From: Deltaproteobacteria bacterium
GTDB lineage: Bacteria > Desulfobacterota > Desulfobacteria > Desulfobacterales > Desulfosalsimonadaceae
Length of the DNA stretch: 53,084 nucleotides
Reading direction: 5' to 3'
Assembly: GCA_013151835.1 (NCBI GenBank)
Contig: JAADHK010000132.1
Coordinates: 1 to 53,084, forward strand
Within the stretch, counting starts at the first letter, position 1; each line of letters opens with the position of its first letter. Under the pieces are notes generated by a model. That model was not told the origin of the DNA. It was given only the letters and a program-made list of their open reading frames with translations, and searched no databases. Position numbers and translations under genes: made by a program. Of the stretch, positions 22,810-31,139 are shown in pieces.

Positions 22810-24831
22810 TCAGGCTTCCAGAGCCTGTCGATCGGCCATGTCCATGAGGACCCGGTCGCGTGCCTTGTCAATGCCCAGGGCTTTACGTTTCTTGTCGATA
22901 TGGGCAATCATCTTTTGGGCGTGCTTGATGGGATCGGCCTCCAAGTCCCACATCCCGCCGTAGAGCTTTTCGAATTCATTGAACAGGTAATCCTGAAACA
23001 CCGGAGCCCCGGCGACCGGGAGATGAAGCCCGAATACCGTGTACACGCCGGATGCCACGAAATATTGTCCGATTGAAATGGCCTTTTCACTCATCCACTC
23101 GGGTGCGCTCCCCGCAGCCGGGAGATCGGAAATATCGTTTCCGAGTCCGCCCGCCTTGACCATCTCGGTGGCGGCCAGGAGAATCCTGCTGTTATCCACG
23201 CAGGAGCCCATGTGAAGGACCGGCGGGATACCGACTGTTTCGCAGACTTCGGCAAGGCCCGGACCACAGTAAACCGCTGCCGCCTCTGGGGTAAGCAGCC
23301 CTTCCATAGCACAGGCGATCCCGTTGCACCCGGTGGTCAGGACAAGGACGTCGTTCTTGATCAACTCCTTGACCACCTGAATATGGGCTTCATTATGCCG
23401 GGTCCGTGCGTTGTTGCACCCGACCACGCCGGCCACACCGCGGATCCTACCGTTAATGATATTGTCGTTTAAGGTATAATAGGATCCCCGGAAAGTTCCG
23501 CCGAGGTGATACTGGATCGACTCCACTCCGAAACCCGCGATCTGGGTTGCCTTCTGCTTCGGGATCATGACCTCCGCGCCACGATTCTCAAAATTATCGA
23601 TGGCCATCTTTACAATTTTCTTTGCATCTTCCAACGCATGATGTTCATCAAACTCAATATGTATGACATTATCCTGCTCCATCTTGGCGATGGGGTGGGT
23701 TGTAATCAGCTTGGTATGGAAGCATTTGGCCACATTGGCGAGGTTCTGCATGACACACTGGACGTCGACTACCATGGCGTCGCAGGCCCCGGTGATTATG
23801 GCAAGTTCCTGCTGGAGAAAGGTGCCCGCCGGCGGAACCCCGTGCCGCTGCAGGAGTTCGTTTGCAGTGCAGCAGATCCCGGAAAGCTGTATCCCCTTAG
23901 TGCCTTTTGATTTTGCGTAATCGATCATCTCCTGAGACTGGGCCACCGCAACGATCATTTCAGAAAGGACGGGCTCATGGCCGTGGATAATTATATTTAC
24001 ATGGTCGGCTTTCATAACGCCGAGGTTAACCTCGGCCTGGAGGGGATAAGGAGTGCCGAAAATAATATCCTGCATATCAGTGGCAAGCATGGAACCGCCC
24101 CAGCCGTCGGCCAGGGCCGCGCGTGTCCCCTGTTTCATGAGGTTTTTGTAGTCCTGGTCAACTCCCATGTGGGTCCGGTGCATGCTCTCGACGATTTCCC
24201 TGTCGATATTTCTCGGCACCACCCCGGCTTTCTTCCATTTTTCATAAAGGGGCGCCGGTGCACGCTTCGCATAAATAAGTTCTCCATCGGGCTTGCCCCA
24301 TTCGCTTAAGGCCTTTTCCGCCGTCTCTACCGCTATTTCATCGATGTCACGGGCTTTAACCTCGCCGTCTACCTCGACCGTGATATCCACGCCCAAGGCT
24401 TCGGCTACGGACCTTAGCTTAAAGGTATCCTTGATCTTGTAGGCTTCGGTTTCCTTGCGGGCAGCAGACATGAAGACCTCGGCCACGTTGCGGCCATGGT
24501 CCGAATGGGCGGCCGCACCGGCGGCGATCATCCTTAAAAAATTACGGGCCGCTATGGTATTGGCGGTTGCACCGCACAGGCCCTTTCTTTCATCCTTGCC
24601 CTCGATCCCGGCCTTGGGGAGCGGAAGGCGGCAGGGACCCATGGCGCAGTTCTTGCAACATGTGCCCTGTATCCCTATGTTACAGGGCTTCATCTGTTCG
24701 GCCCTGTCAAAAATTGTTTCAACTCCCAGTTCATGGGCGCGGGCGATCATCTGTTGAGATGCGACATCGATTGTCGCCGCAACAGGATCGGCCAGCTTGG
24801 GGGCCTTGGCTGCTTTCTTGATTTCTGGCAT
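22810..24831 (-). CDS. cooS: Carbon monoxide dehydrogenase catalytic subunit
   Basis: 673 residues, typical of the ACS-associated CODH (AcsA). It interconverts CO2 and CO at a Ni-Fe-S C-cluster and passes CO through a tunnel to AcsB. The N-terminal KPCNIGIQGTCCKNCAMGPC at about 49-68 holds the B and D cluster cysteines. SGICCTANELLQRHG, TGCNGIACAMEG, GVVGCNN and HMGSCVDNSR hold C-cluster ligands, including the conserved His in the INIIIHGHEP region. CooC at 7819-8595 probably supplies nickel. The gap from acsD is 142 bp and contains a 28-bp palindrome, so translation of cooS is not coupled to acsD. Confidence 0.97.
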   Translation of the reverse strand: MPEIKKAAKAPKLADPVAATIDVASQQMIARAHELGVETIFDRAEQMKPCNIGIQGTCCKNCAMGPCRLPLPKAGIEGKDERKGLCGATANTIAARNFLRMIAAGAAAHSDHGRNVAEVFMSAARKETEAYKIKDTFKLRSVAEALGVDITVEVDGEVKARDIDEIAVETAEKALSEWGKPDGELIYAKRAPAPLYEKWKKAGVVPRNIDREIVESMHRTHMGVDQDYKNLMKQGTRAALADGWGGSMLATDMQDIIFGTPYPLQAEVNLGVMKADHVNIIIHGHEPVLSEMIVAVAQSQEMIDYAKSKGTKGIQLSGICCTANELLQRHGVPPAGTFLQQELAIITGACDAMVVDVQCVMQNLANVAKCFHTKLITTHPIAKMEQDNVIHIEFDEHHALEDAKKIVKMAIDNFENRGAEVMIPKQKATQIAGFGVESIQYHLGGTFRGSYYTLNDNIINGRIRGVAGVVGCNNARTRHNEAHIQVVKELIKNDVLVLTTGCNGIACAMEGLLTPEAAAVYCGPGLAEVCETVGIPPVLHMGSCVDNSRILLAATEMVKAGGLGNDISDLPAAGSAPEWMSEKAISIGQYFVASGVYTVFGLHLPVAGAPVFQDYLFNEFEKLYGGMWDLEADPIKHAQKMIAHIDKKRKALGIDKARDRVLMDMADRQALEA

Positions 24832-24913
24832 TAGAGGTTCCTCCTCCGATTATATGTTTTATATATTAAATCTTTTCCAATATAGAATCGTCCTGCGGGG
24901 GTGTGTATATCCG

Positions 24914-24941
24914 GTAGGGGCGAAAAATTTTTCGTCCCTAC
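24914..24941. repeat. 28-bp palindrome between acsD and cooS
   Basis: GTAGGGGCGAAAAA pairs with TTTTTCGTCCCTAC, no loop and one mismatch. The GTAGGGGCGAAAAATTTTTC form is a widespread extragenic repeat in many bacterial genomes, so it is more likely a mobile-type repeat than an operator. Confidence 0.8.
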
Positions 24942-24973
24942 GGCATCAACGTGTCTATCGGCCCATACCAGGT

Positions 24974-26527
24974 CTATGCTCCCTTCCGGTGAATACGGTC
25001 AAGCCTTTCAATGATCTCGTCCAGCTCCGTTTTCTGTACGGCCGCCGGGGTCTTTGAAATCTCCGACTTTCCGGCCGCAGCCATGCGTTTTTGCGCCTGC
25101 TCTTCACGTTCTTTTGCCCGTTTCTGGCGAAGCGCATCTTCTTCCGCCTCGCGCCTGGCAAGGGCATCCGCTTCGACTTTGGCCTTTGCAGCCGCTTCAG
25201 CTTTTGCTTTTGCCTCGGCATCTGCGGCAGCCTTTGCCTCGGCATCGGCCGCAACTTTGGCCTTTGAAGCCGCTTCGGCCTCAGCGGCCGCCCTGGCAGC
25301 GGCTTCAGCCGCAGCCTTTTCAACGGCATCGTCTTTTGGAGCCGGTTTTACTTCGGGTGCGGGCGCGGATTTTGCCTCGGCAGCGGGCTTGGGTGCAGCC
25401 TTTTTTGTGGGCGCCTTCTTTTCCGGGGCCGCTTTTTTCTCGGCCGAAGGAGCGGCTTTCTTTGCCGGGGCCGCCTTTTTTTCTTCCTCAATCGTCAGAT
25501 CAGGCGCCGGCGCCATGGCTGCGTAATCTATATCAACATCATCCAGACGTTTTTCAATGGGCGCGACTTCGGCCGCACTTCCGCCGTCCATGATAAGATC
25601 GATAAACGAGCGGGCAAGACGGACCGCTTCCGGGTGACGCATAATCAGCAAATCGGAACCCGCCAGAAGATAACAGACGGCTCCCACAGCCTCCATCATG
25701 ACGGTCCGCCTTTCGGGGTCACCCAGTTCGGGGGCATCCTCGGCATTCAGGCCGGCTTCCTTGCACCTCCAAATTTCATTTCCAAGATTGTTGACAACCG
25801 GGTACTGGAGCTTATCATCTCCCTGGGCCAAGGCCGCCATGCGCAATCGCTCCATCACCGAGTACGAATACTCCATGCCGTAACCAAGGCCACCGGTGGT
25901 TGGATCAACAACAATTCTTTCCGGGGGAACGCCGAGATTTTCAAGCAGGATATTGACTTGCTTGGCCAGGTTGACGTCAATGGGAGAAGATGAAATCACG
26001 GTATGTTTGTAACCCAGGGCGCTTGCGCCGATCCCCTTGTGGTTATTATCCTCCACGGGACCGAGCACCAGATTTTCACCGTCACATACTTCCGAGACTT
26101 TCTTTAAGACCGCCTCGTCCTTCTGCCCATTTGCCGTTCCCCATATCACCAGGGGGATGTCAATGGCATCAAGGACGCTCTTGACCGTTTTTGCTACATC
26201 CTCGGGGCTGGCATCCTTATCATTGGGATCAGCGCTCTTGAGCTGTAAAACAATCAGGTCCGCCCCGTACTCCGTCTGGCATTTTTTCGCCCATGCCGCA
26301 GGATCGGACAAAACATCCTCAAACGGTTTTTTGGCCCAAGCCGGCCACTCAGTCGGTTCCATGTCCCAGACTTCCATAGCGATTTTCGGCTTATTGGGCA
26401 TGTCCCCCTCAAACAGATACATCGGGTAACAGCTCTCACCGCCCACCGTCACGGCCTTGTCGCCCTTGCCGAGCGTGATTGGCCTTACGCTGCCTGCATA
26501 TTTTTCTTTCACGATTTCGAAGCCCAA
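24974..26527 (-). CDS. acsD: Corrinoid/iron-sulfur protein small (delta) subunit with long Ala/Lys-rich tail
   Basis: 517 residues against about 310-330 for most AcsD. Residues 1-340 are the AcsD TIM barrel (KIAMEVWDMEPTEWPAWAKK, IDIPLVIWGTANGQKDEAVL, RIVVDPTTGGLGYGMEYSYS, GDPERRTVMMEAVGAVCYLL). Residues 345-500 are low-complexity: first Ala/Lys/Pro repeats (KKAAPAKKAAPSAEKKAAP), then a long charged helix of AAAEAEA type, similar to the TolA stalk. It ends in a well-formed helix TELDEIIERLDRIHRKGA. The start is TTG at 26527, seven bases after AAGGAGG. The tail might tether AcsCD to AcsB/CooS or to another partner through its terminal helix; that is inference. It is the first CODH/ACS structural gene of the cluster after the promoter-like region. 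Confidence 0.93.
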   Translation of the reverse strand: MGFEIVKEKYAGSVRPITLGKGDKAVTVGGESCYPMYLFEGDMPNKPKIAMEVWDMEPTEWPAWAKKPFEDVLSDPAAWAKKCQTEYGADLIVLQLKSADPNDKDASPEDVAKTVKSVLDAIDIPLVIWGTANGQKDEAVLKKVSEVCDGENLVLGPVEDNNHKGIGASALGYKHTVISSSPIDVNLAKQVNILLENLGVPPERIVVDPTTGGLGYGMEYSYSVMERLRMAALAQGDDKLQYPVVNNLGNEIWRCKEAGLNAEDAPELGDPERRTVMMEAVGAVCYLLAGSDLLIMRHPEAVRLARSFIDLIMDGGSAAEVAPIEKRLDDVDIDYAAMAPAPDLTIEEEKKAAPAKKAAPSAEKKAAPEKKAPTKKAAPKPAAEAKSAPAPEVKPAPKDDAVEKAAAEAAARAAAEAEAASKAKVAADAEAKAAADAEAKAKAEAAAKAKVEADALARREAEEDALRQKRAKEREEQAQKRMAAAGKSEISKTPAAVQKTELDEIIERLDRIHRKGA

Positions 26528-26595
26528 TGTTACCTCCTTATTATTATATATGTTTACAATTGAAATAAGATTGATTAAAAAATATAAAAGATAAT

Positions 26596-26624
26596 TTTAA
26601 TATCAAAAGAATTAAGTTTGTCAA
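26596..26624 (-). promoter_or_regulatory. Candidate sigma-70 promoter for acsD-cooS-acsB-acsC-acsE
   Basis: On the minus strand a perfect TTGACA (26619-26624) is followed 16-17 bp on by TATTAA/ATTAAA (26596-26602), about 70 bp before the acsD start, in a strikingly AT-rich stretch of 140 bp. The -10 match is imperfect. It would give the acs structural genes their own start apart from the activator gene upstream. Confidence 0.5.
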
Positions 26625-26670
26625 TAAATATAGCGATATTTTTTTGAACATATGCTCACCGCGTAAATAT

Positions 26671-28629
26671 TCAGCTCCCTTTGCCCCGAACTTCCCGCAT
26701 GGCTTCCATCCTTGCTTTAAGCCTTGGGAAAAGATTTAAATCGGTATGAGGGAGAAAAAGAGCCGCAATATAATTGTCCATGAACGACTTTGTTTCGGAC
26801 AGTTCAAAATTGGTCATCCTTGAAATGGTATTCCCCACGTCCCTGCGGATATGGTTGGAAAGCGAACTCATGCGAGCGCCCATGAGGGAGCCGTTTCCTA
26901 TAAAAATGACCTTTTCCGCCTCCGTCTCGGGAAGCAGCCCGATGGCCATGCTCTTTTCAAGATCAATATAACTTCCGAAACCGCCGGCGATAATGATCCT
27001 GTCCAGATCGTGGATGGTAAGCCCGACTTCGGCGAGCAAGGTCATGCAGCCGCTGTAAATGGCGCCCTTGGCCCGTATCAGATTATCGATGTCTATCTCG
27101 GTCAGGACCACGTCCCGGTCGATGCCGCTCACGTTCTCCCATGCCAGCACGTATTCCCAGACACCCTCATGTTCGCGCAATCTCGGAGTGTCCAGGTCCC
27201 GGTTGAACTTTCCCCGGCTGTCGATTATTCCCACTTCCATCATGGCGGCAACGGCGGTTATCAGCCCGGAACCGCAGATACCCATGGGTCTGACCCGGCC
27301 GATGGTGATATTCATCGGCTCCAGGGTCTGTGGGTCAATGGAAAAATCTTCTATAGCCCCCCTTGCGGCCCGCATGCCGAACTTGATACCGCCGCCCTCA
27401 AATGCAGGGCCCGCCGAACAGGCCGCACATACAAGCCATTCGTTATTACCGATCACTATCTCGGCGTTTGTGCCGATATCGATATAAAGCGTAAGTTCCT
27501 GGTCGTGGTACATGCCGGATCCCATGACGCCCGCCACGATATCCCCGCCCACATAGCTCGATACCTGGGGATAAACCAGCGCAATCACATGATCCGGCAG
27601 ATCAATGCCTATCTCGGATGCCGAAAACGGCGGATAAAGATTGGCTGCCGGCACGTAGGGAGCGCGGCGGATATAGCGGGGATTTACGGCGAGAAAAAGC
27701 TGGGTCATGGTGGTATTGCCGGCGAATGTGATGGTGGATATCTCGTCTGGAGCGACACCGGATTCTTTTATGATCCTGCCGATCACGTGGTTGATGGTTG
27801 ATACGATCTTTTCGTGAAGGAGGACAAGGCCCTCTCCCTTTTCGGAAAATACGATTCGGCTGATCACATCTTCGCCGAAACTAATCTGGCCGTTGAAATC
27901 CCCGTGCCCGGCCAGAGCCGCGCCGGTTTTAAGGTCGATGACTTCACCGAATACCGTGGTGGTCCCGATGTCAATTGCAATGGCAAAATTCCTGCCCGTG
28001 GTGTCCCCGGGCTGGATATTTATTACTCTGTTTTTCCCCTCTTCCCGCACGGCCCTTGCAATGGTGACCGTGACCGCAAAACCCGCATCCCTCAATATGT
28101 CCGGAATCTTCCGGATTACCGACAGGTCGAACTCGAGGCGGTGTTCCTCCTTTTCCATCCGAAGCTGGTTTATAAGGCGTGTGACATCGGCGATATTATC
28201 GCCGTGCACGGGCTCGGAAAGCTTTACAAAAACCTTTTCCACGGGGGGGACAAAGAGCCCCTTTTCCTTTATTTCATTTAAATCGGTCTGGTGAATCCGG
28301 GCCGTTTTTCTAGGAGAATAGGCGACGTTTAACACGCGCGTATCAATGGCCGATTCCGTAGGGATTCTGACGACGATATCGCTTTTAACGTGCGCCTGAC
28401 AGGCAAGACGATACCCTTTTTCAATATCCTCCGGGCTTAAAAATTCGGACAGCCCGCCTTCGACCTCTCCGCGCTCTATGATGACACGGCATTTCCCGCA
28501 GACACCCTCGCCGCCGCATGAGGCGTTTATGTGAACACCGGCATCCATTGCCGCAGCAATAAGCACTTCACCCTCATTAACGGAAACCTCCCGCTCGTGG
28601 GGGAGGAAATGGATTTTATATTTGGACAT
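26671..28629 (-). CDS. acsV: RACo-type corrinoid activator (2Fe-2S ferredoxin plus ASKHA ATPase, DUF4445)
   Basis: 652 residues from the ATG at 28629 (MSKYKIHFLPHEREVSVNEG). Upstream codons of the frame are not protein-like and are rejected. Residues 1-90 are a plant-type ferredoxin with CGGEGVCGKCRVIIERG and a later ACQAHV, giving the four Cys of a 2Fe-2S cluster. A linker follows, then an actin-fold ATPase (FAIAIDIGTTTVFGEVIDL; LTLYIDIGTNAEIVIGNNEW; IIIAGGFGSYIDLEKSMAIG), with CAACSAGPAFEGGGI typical of the family. It uses ATP to reduce Co(II) on the corrinoid protein back to Co(I). It sits directly before acsD, as expected. The C-terminal PHTDLNLFP is the usual DUF4445 ending. Confidence 0.88.
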   Translation of the reverse strand: MSKYKIHFLPHEREVSVNEGEVLIAAAMDAGVHINASCGGEGVCGKCRVIIERGEVEGGLSEFLSPEDIEKGYRLACQAHVKSDIVVRIPTESAIDTRVLNVAYSPRKTARIHQTDLNEIKEKGLFVPPVEKVFVKLSEPVHGDNIADVTRLINQLRMEKEEHRLEFDLSVIRKIPDILRDAGFAVTVTIARAVREEGKNRVINIQPGDTTGRNFAIAIDIGTTTVFGEVIDLKTGAALAGHGDFNGQISFGEDVISRIVFSEKGEGLVLLHEKIVSTINHVIGRIIKESGVAPDEISTITFAGNTTMTQLFLAVNPRYIRRAPYVPAANLYPPFSASEIGIDLPDHVIALVYPQVSSYVGGDIVAGVMGSGMYHDQELTLYIDIGTNAEIVIGNNEWLVCAACSAGPAFEGGGIKFGMRAARGAIEDFSIDPQTLEPMNITIGRVRPMGICGSGLITAVAAMMEVGIIDSRGKFNRDLDTPRLREHEGVWEYVLAWENVSGIDRDVVLTEIDIDNLIRAKGAIYSGCMTLLAEVGLTIHDLDRIIIAGGFGSYIDLEKSMAIGLLPETEAEKVIFIGNGSLMGARMSSLSNHIRRDVGNTISRMTNFELSETKSFMDNYIAALFLPHTDLNLFPRLKARMEAMREVRGKGS

Positions 28630-28697
28630 GAATATTCCTTTTTGGTTTACGGTTGTCAGTTGTCGGTTAACTGCTGCCTGGAAACCGGCAACCGCTT

Positions 28698-30881
28698 TTA
28701 TGCAAATCCTAAAAGCCGTCCGCCATGGTAAACAATAAAGGCCATGATCCACGCGAGCCCAGTGGAATAGGCCACGGAAAGGATCGTCCACTTCAAGGCC
28801 CCTGTTTCCCGGGTCATGACCGTCATGGTCGCAAGACAGGGCACGTAGAGCAGCACGAAAACCATCATGGCAAGGGCAGAAAGGGGCGTCATGCCCGATT
28901 TACGAAGCGCCCGGCCCAGGGCATCCGATCCCGAATCTCCGGCGGCGTACAGAACACCCATGGTGCTGACCACTACCTCCTTTGCCACAAAGCCGGTCAA
29001 CAGGGCGATGCCCCCCCTCCAGTCGATTCCGATGGGTGCAAAAACCGGTTCTATGACTTTCCCGATCCGGCCCAGGTATGAATTTTCAGCCTGTTTGAGG
29101 TCCAGTTTCGCCGCAAATGTTTTTTCCGCAACAGCCAACTCCCGGCGCAGCGCCTCTATATCAGACTTGCCGCCGGATTGTTCTGCCCTCTCAATCTTTT
29201 GAGCATAAACGGCTTTAACCCGTTTCTGCCCGGACATGTATGCTGATTCCGGCATGGTGGGAAAAGACGATAATATCCAGATCATAATAGACCCGACGAG
29301 TATCACGCCACCCATTTTCTGGAGAAACATGCGGCTTCTGTCCCACATGTGGATCAGGAGATTTTTAAGCATGGGAACCCGGTAGGGTGGAAGTTCCATG
29401 ACAAAGGGAGCGTCCTGGCCGGGAAGCAGAACCGCCCGGAAAAACCGGCCCGTCAATATGGCTACCACGATCCCGGTCAGATAGAGGCCGAAAATGACCG
29501 AACCCGCGCGGGCCGCGAAAAAAGTACCGGCAAGGACAATATAGACCGGCAGGCGGGCAGAGCAGGACATGAAAGGCGTGATCAATATGGTCAGTATACG
29601 GTCCTTGGGGCTTTCGAGGGTACGGGCCGCCATGATTGCGGGCACGTTGCAGCCGAACCCCATGAGCATGGGAATAAAGGATTTGCCGTGAAGGCCGATC
29701 ATGTGCATGATCCTGTCCATGAGAAACGCGGCCCGGGCCATGTATCCCGTATCCTCGAAAAGAGCGATGCAGAAAAAAAGAAGGGCGATATTCGGCAGGA
29801 ACACGGCCACGCTCCCGACTCCGGCCACGACCCCGTTAACGATGAAATCCTCGAAAAGACCCGGGGGGAGGAAAACACTTAAATGCCGCGAAAGGCTGTC
29901 TACCCCCGCCTGGAGCCATTGCATGGGATACTCGCCCAGGGAGAAGGTCAACTGAAACATAGCCCAGATAAAAAATATGAATATGGGAAACCCGAGAAAC
30001 CGGTTGGTCAGCACGAGATCTATGTTTCTTGAAATATCAACCCGCTGAACGGACGACGCGATCACGACTTCCTTTACGATACCGGCGATAAACCCGTATC
30101 GTTCATCGGTCATGACGATTTCCGGATCTTCGTTAAACTCCCGGGCAAGCCTTGATCTGAATTTTACCGCCGCCTCCATCAGGTCCCTGGCACCGGGCCC
30201 CGCCCGATCACTGATCCTCTCGCGAATCACGGAATCGTCTTCCAGAAGCTTCACGGAGGTCCACCGGCGATCATAGGGGAAATCAGCGGGAAGGCTCTTT
30301 GCCTCCTCCTGTAATGCCGCCACGGCAGCCTCGATATCCCTGCTGTAACGCACCTTCCGGGCATCGCTCACGGGCTTGCGGCAATCGGCAAGAGAAATGG
30401 CGGCATCCAGGAGATCGGTCACGCCCTTACCCTTGTTTCCGACCGTGAAAATCACCGGAACCCCGAGGAGTTCGGAGAGCTTGCTCCCGTCAATCTTAAA
30501 CCCGCGCGCCCTGGCGACATCGGCCATATTCAGGGCAAAAATCATGTTGCACCCGAGTTCCCGGAGCTGGATGGCCAGATAAAGGCTCCGCTCAAGATTG
30601 GATGCGTCCATGATATCAATAACAACGTCCGGTTTTTCATCCAGGATAAAATCCCTGGCCACGATTTCTTCTATGGAAAAGGGGGTCAGGCTGTATGTGC
30701 CCGGCAGGTCTATGATGTTGAGTTCGCTTCCGGCCCGGGAGACCACGCCTTCCTTTTTTTCAACGGTTACCCCGGGCCAGTTCCCCACCTTCTGGCGTGT
30801 CCCGGTGATCTGGTTGAAAATGGTGGTCTTTCCGGAATTGGGATTGCCTGCAAGGGCTATTTTAAGATTTTTACCACTCAT
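28698..30881 (-). CDS. feoB: Ferrous iron transporter FeoB
   Basis: 727 residues from the ATG at 30881, which overlaps the feoA stop by 11 bp; upstream codons are feoA sequence in another frame. The N-terminal GTPase domain has G1 ALAGNPNSGKTT, G3 IIDLPGTYSL and G4 NMAD. The GDI helices follow, then about eight membrane spans with GFGCNVPAIMAARTLES and LPVYIVLAGTFFAARAG, the Fe(II) path motifs. A charged helical insert (ERAEQSGGKSDIEALRRELA) lies in the last third, before VKEVVVSTMGVLYAAG-like sequence. FeoB imports Fe(II) across the inner membrane; this would supply the iron-rich acs enzymes encoded next door. Confidence 0.96.
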   Translation of the reverse strand: MSGKNLKIALAGNPNSGKTTIFNQITGTRQKVGNWPGVTVEKKEGVVSRAGSELNIIDLPGTYSLTPFSIEEIVARDFILDEKPDVVIDIMDASNLERSLYLAIQLRELGCNMIFALNMADVARARGFKIDGSKLSELLGVPVIFTVGNKGKGVTDLLDAAISLADCRKPVSDARKVRYSRDIEAAVAALQEEAKSLPADFPYDRRWTSVKLLEDDSVIRERISDRAGPGARDLMEAAVKFRSRLAREFNEDPEIVMTDERYGFIAGIVKEVVIASSVQRVDISRNIDLVLTNRFLGFPIFIFFIWAMFQLTFSLGEYPMQWLQAGVDSLSRHLSVFLPPGLFEDFIVNGVVAGVGSVAVFLPNIALLFFCIALFEDTGYMARAAFLMDRIMHMIGLHGKSFIPMLMGFGCNVPAIMAARTLESPKDRILTILITPFMSCSARLPVYIVLAGTFFAARAGSVIFGLYLTGIVVAILTGRFFRAVLLPGQDAPFVMELPPYRVPMLKNLLIHMWDRSRMFLQKMGGVILVGSIMIWILSSFPTMPESAYMSGQKRVKAVYAQKIERAEQSGGKSDIEALRRELAVAEKTFAAKLDLKQAENSYLGRIGKVIEPVFAPIGIDWRGGIALLTGFVAKEVVVSTMGVLYAAGDSGSDALGRALRKSGMTPLSALAMMVFVLLYVPCLATMTVMTRETGALKWTILSVAYSTGLAWIMAFIVYHGGRLLGFA

Positions 30882-31137
30882 CTTCTTCCTGCTCCGGCTC
30901 GCACTCCGGGCTGTTTCCATCATCGATCTCAATAACCGCAGCCTCGGCCACGCGCAGGGAAATATGCATCCCCTTTATGACAAGCTCCATGGGGTCTTTC
31001 AACGGCGCGTATTTTTCTATATGAAAGGGGGTTCCGCAGGTAAGCCCCATCTCCATCAGCCGGCGGCGCAGCCTCATATTACCTCCAACCCTGGAGATAA
31101 TCCCCGACGTCCCCTGTTGCAATTCGTTTAAAAACAT
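30871..31137 (-). CDS. feoA: Ferrous iron transport protein FeoA
   Basis: 88 residues. The SH3-like FeoA fold is visible in LQQGTSGIISRVGGNMRLRR, RRLMEMGLTCGTPFHIEKYA and VIKGMHISLRVAEAAVIEID. An acidic tail (PECEPEQEEDEW) is longer than usual. FeoA binds and assists FeoB at the inner membrane. It begins 2 bp after the Fur-FeoA fusion gene and overlaps feoB by 11 bp, forming a three-gene operon. Confidence 0.93.
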   Translation of the reverse strand: MFLNELQQGTSGIISRVGGNMRLRRRLMEMGLTCGTPFHIEKYAPLKDPMELVIKGMHISLRVAEAAVIEIDDGNSPECEPEQEEDEW

Positions 31138-31139
31138 GG

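Noticed and set aside
24914-24941. Operator of cooS
   Set aside because: The GTAGGGGCGAAAAA type palindrome is a common dispersed repeat, so a specific regulator site is not supported.
25011-25593. Plus-strand alanine/serine-rich frames of 171 and 179 codons
   Set aside because: They are antisense to the low-complexity AcsD tail; biased composition keeps several frames open there.
28630-28791. Upstream extension of the RACo-type activator frame
   Set aside because: The residues are not ferredoxin-like and cover the end of feoB; the ATG at 28629 gives the proper ferredoxin start.
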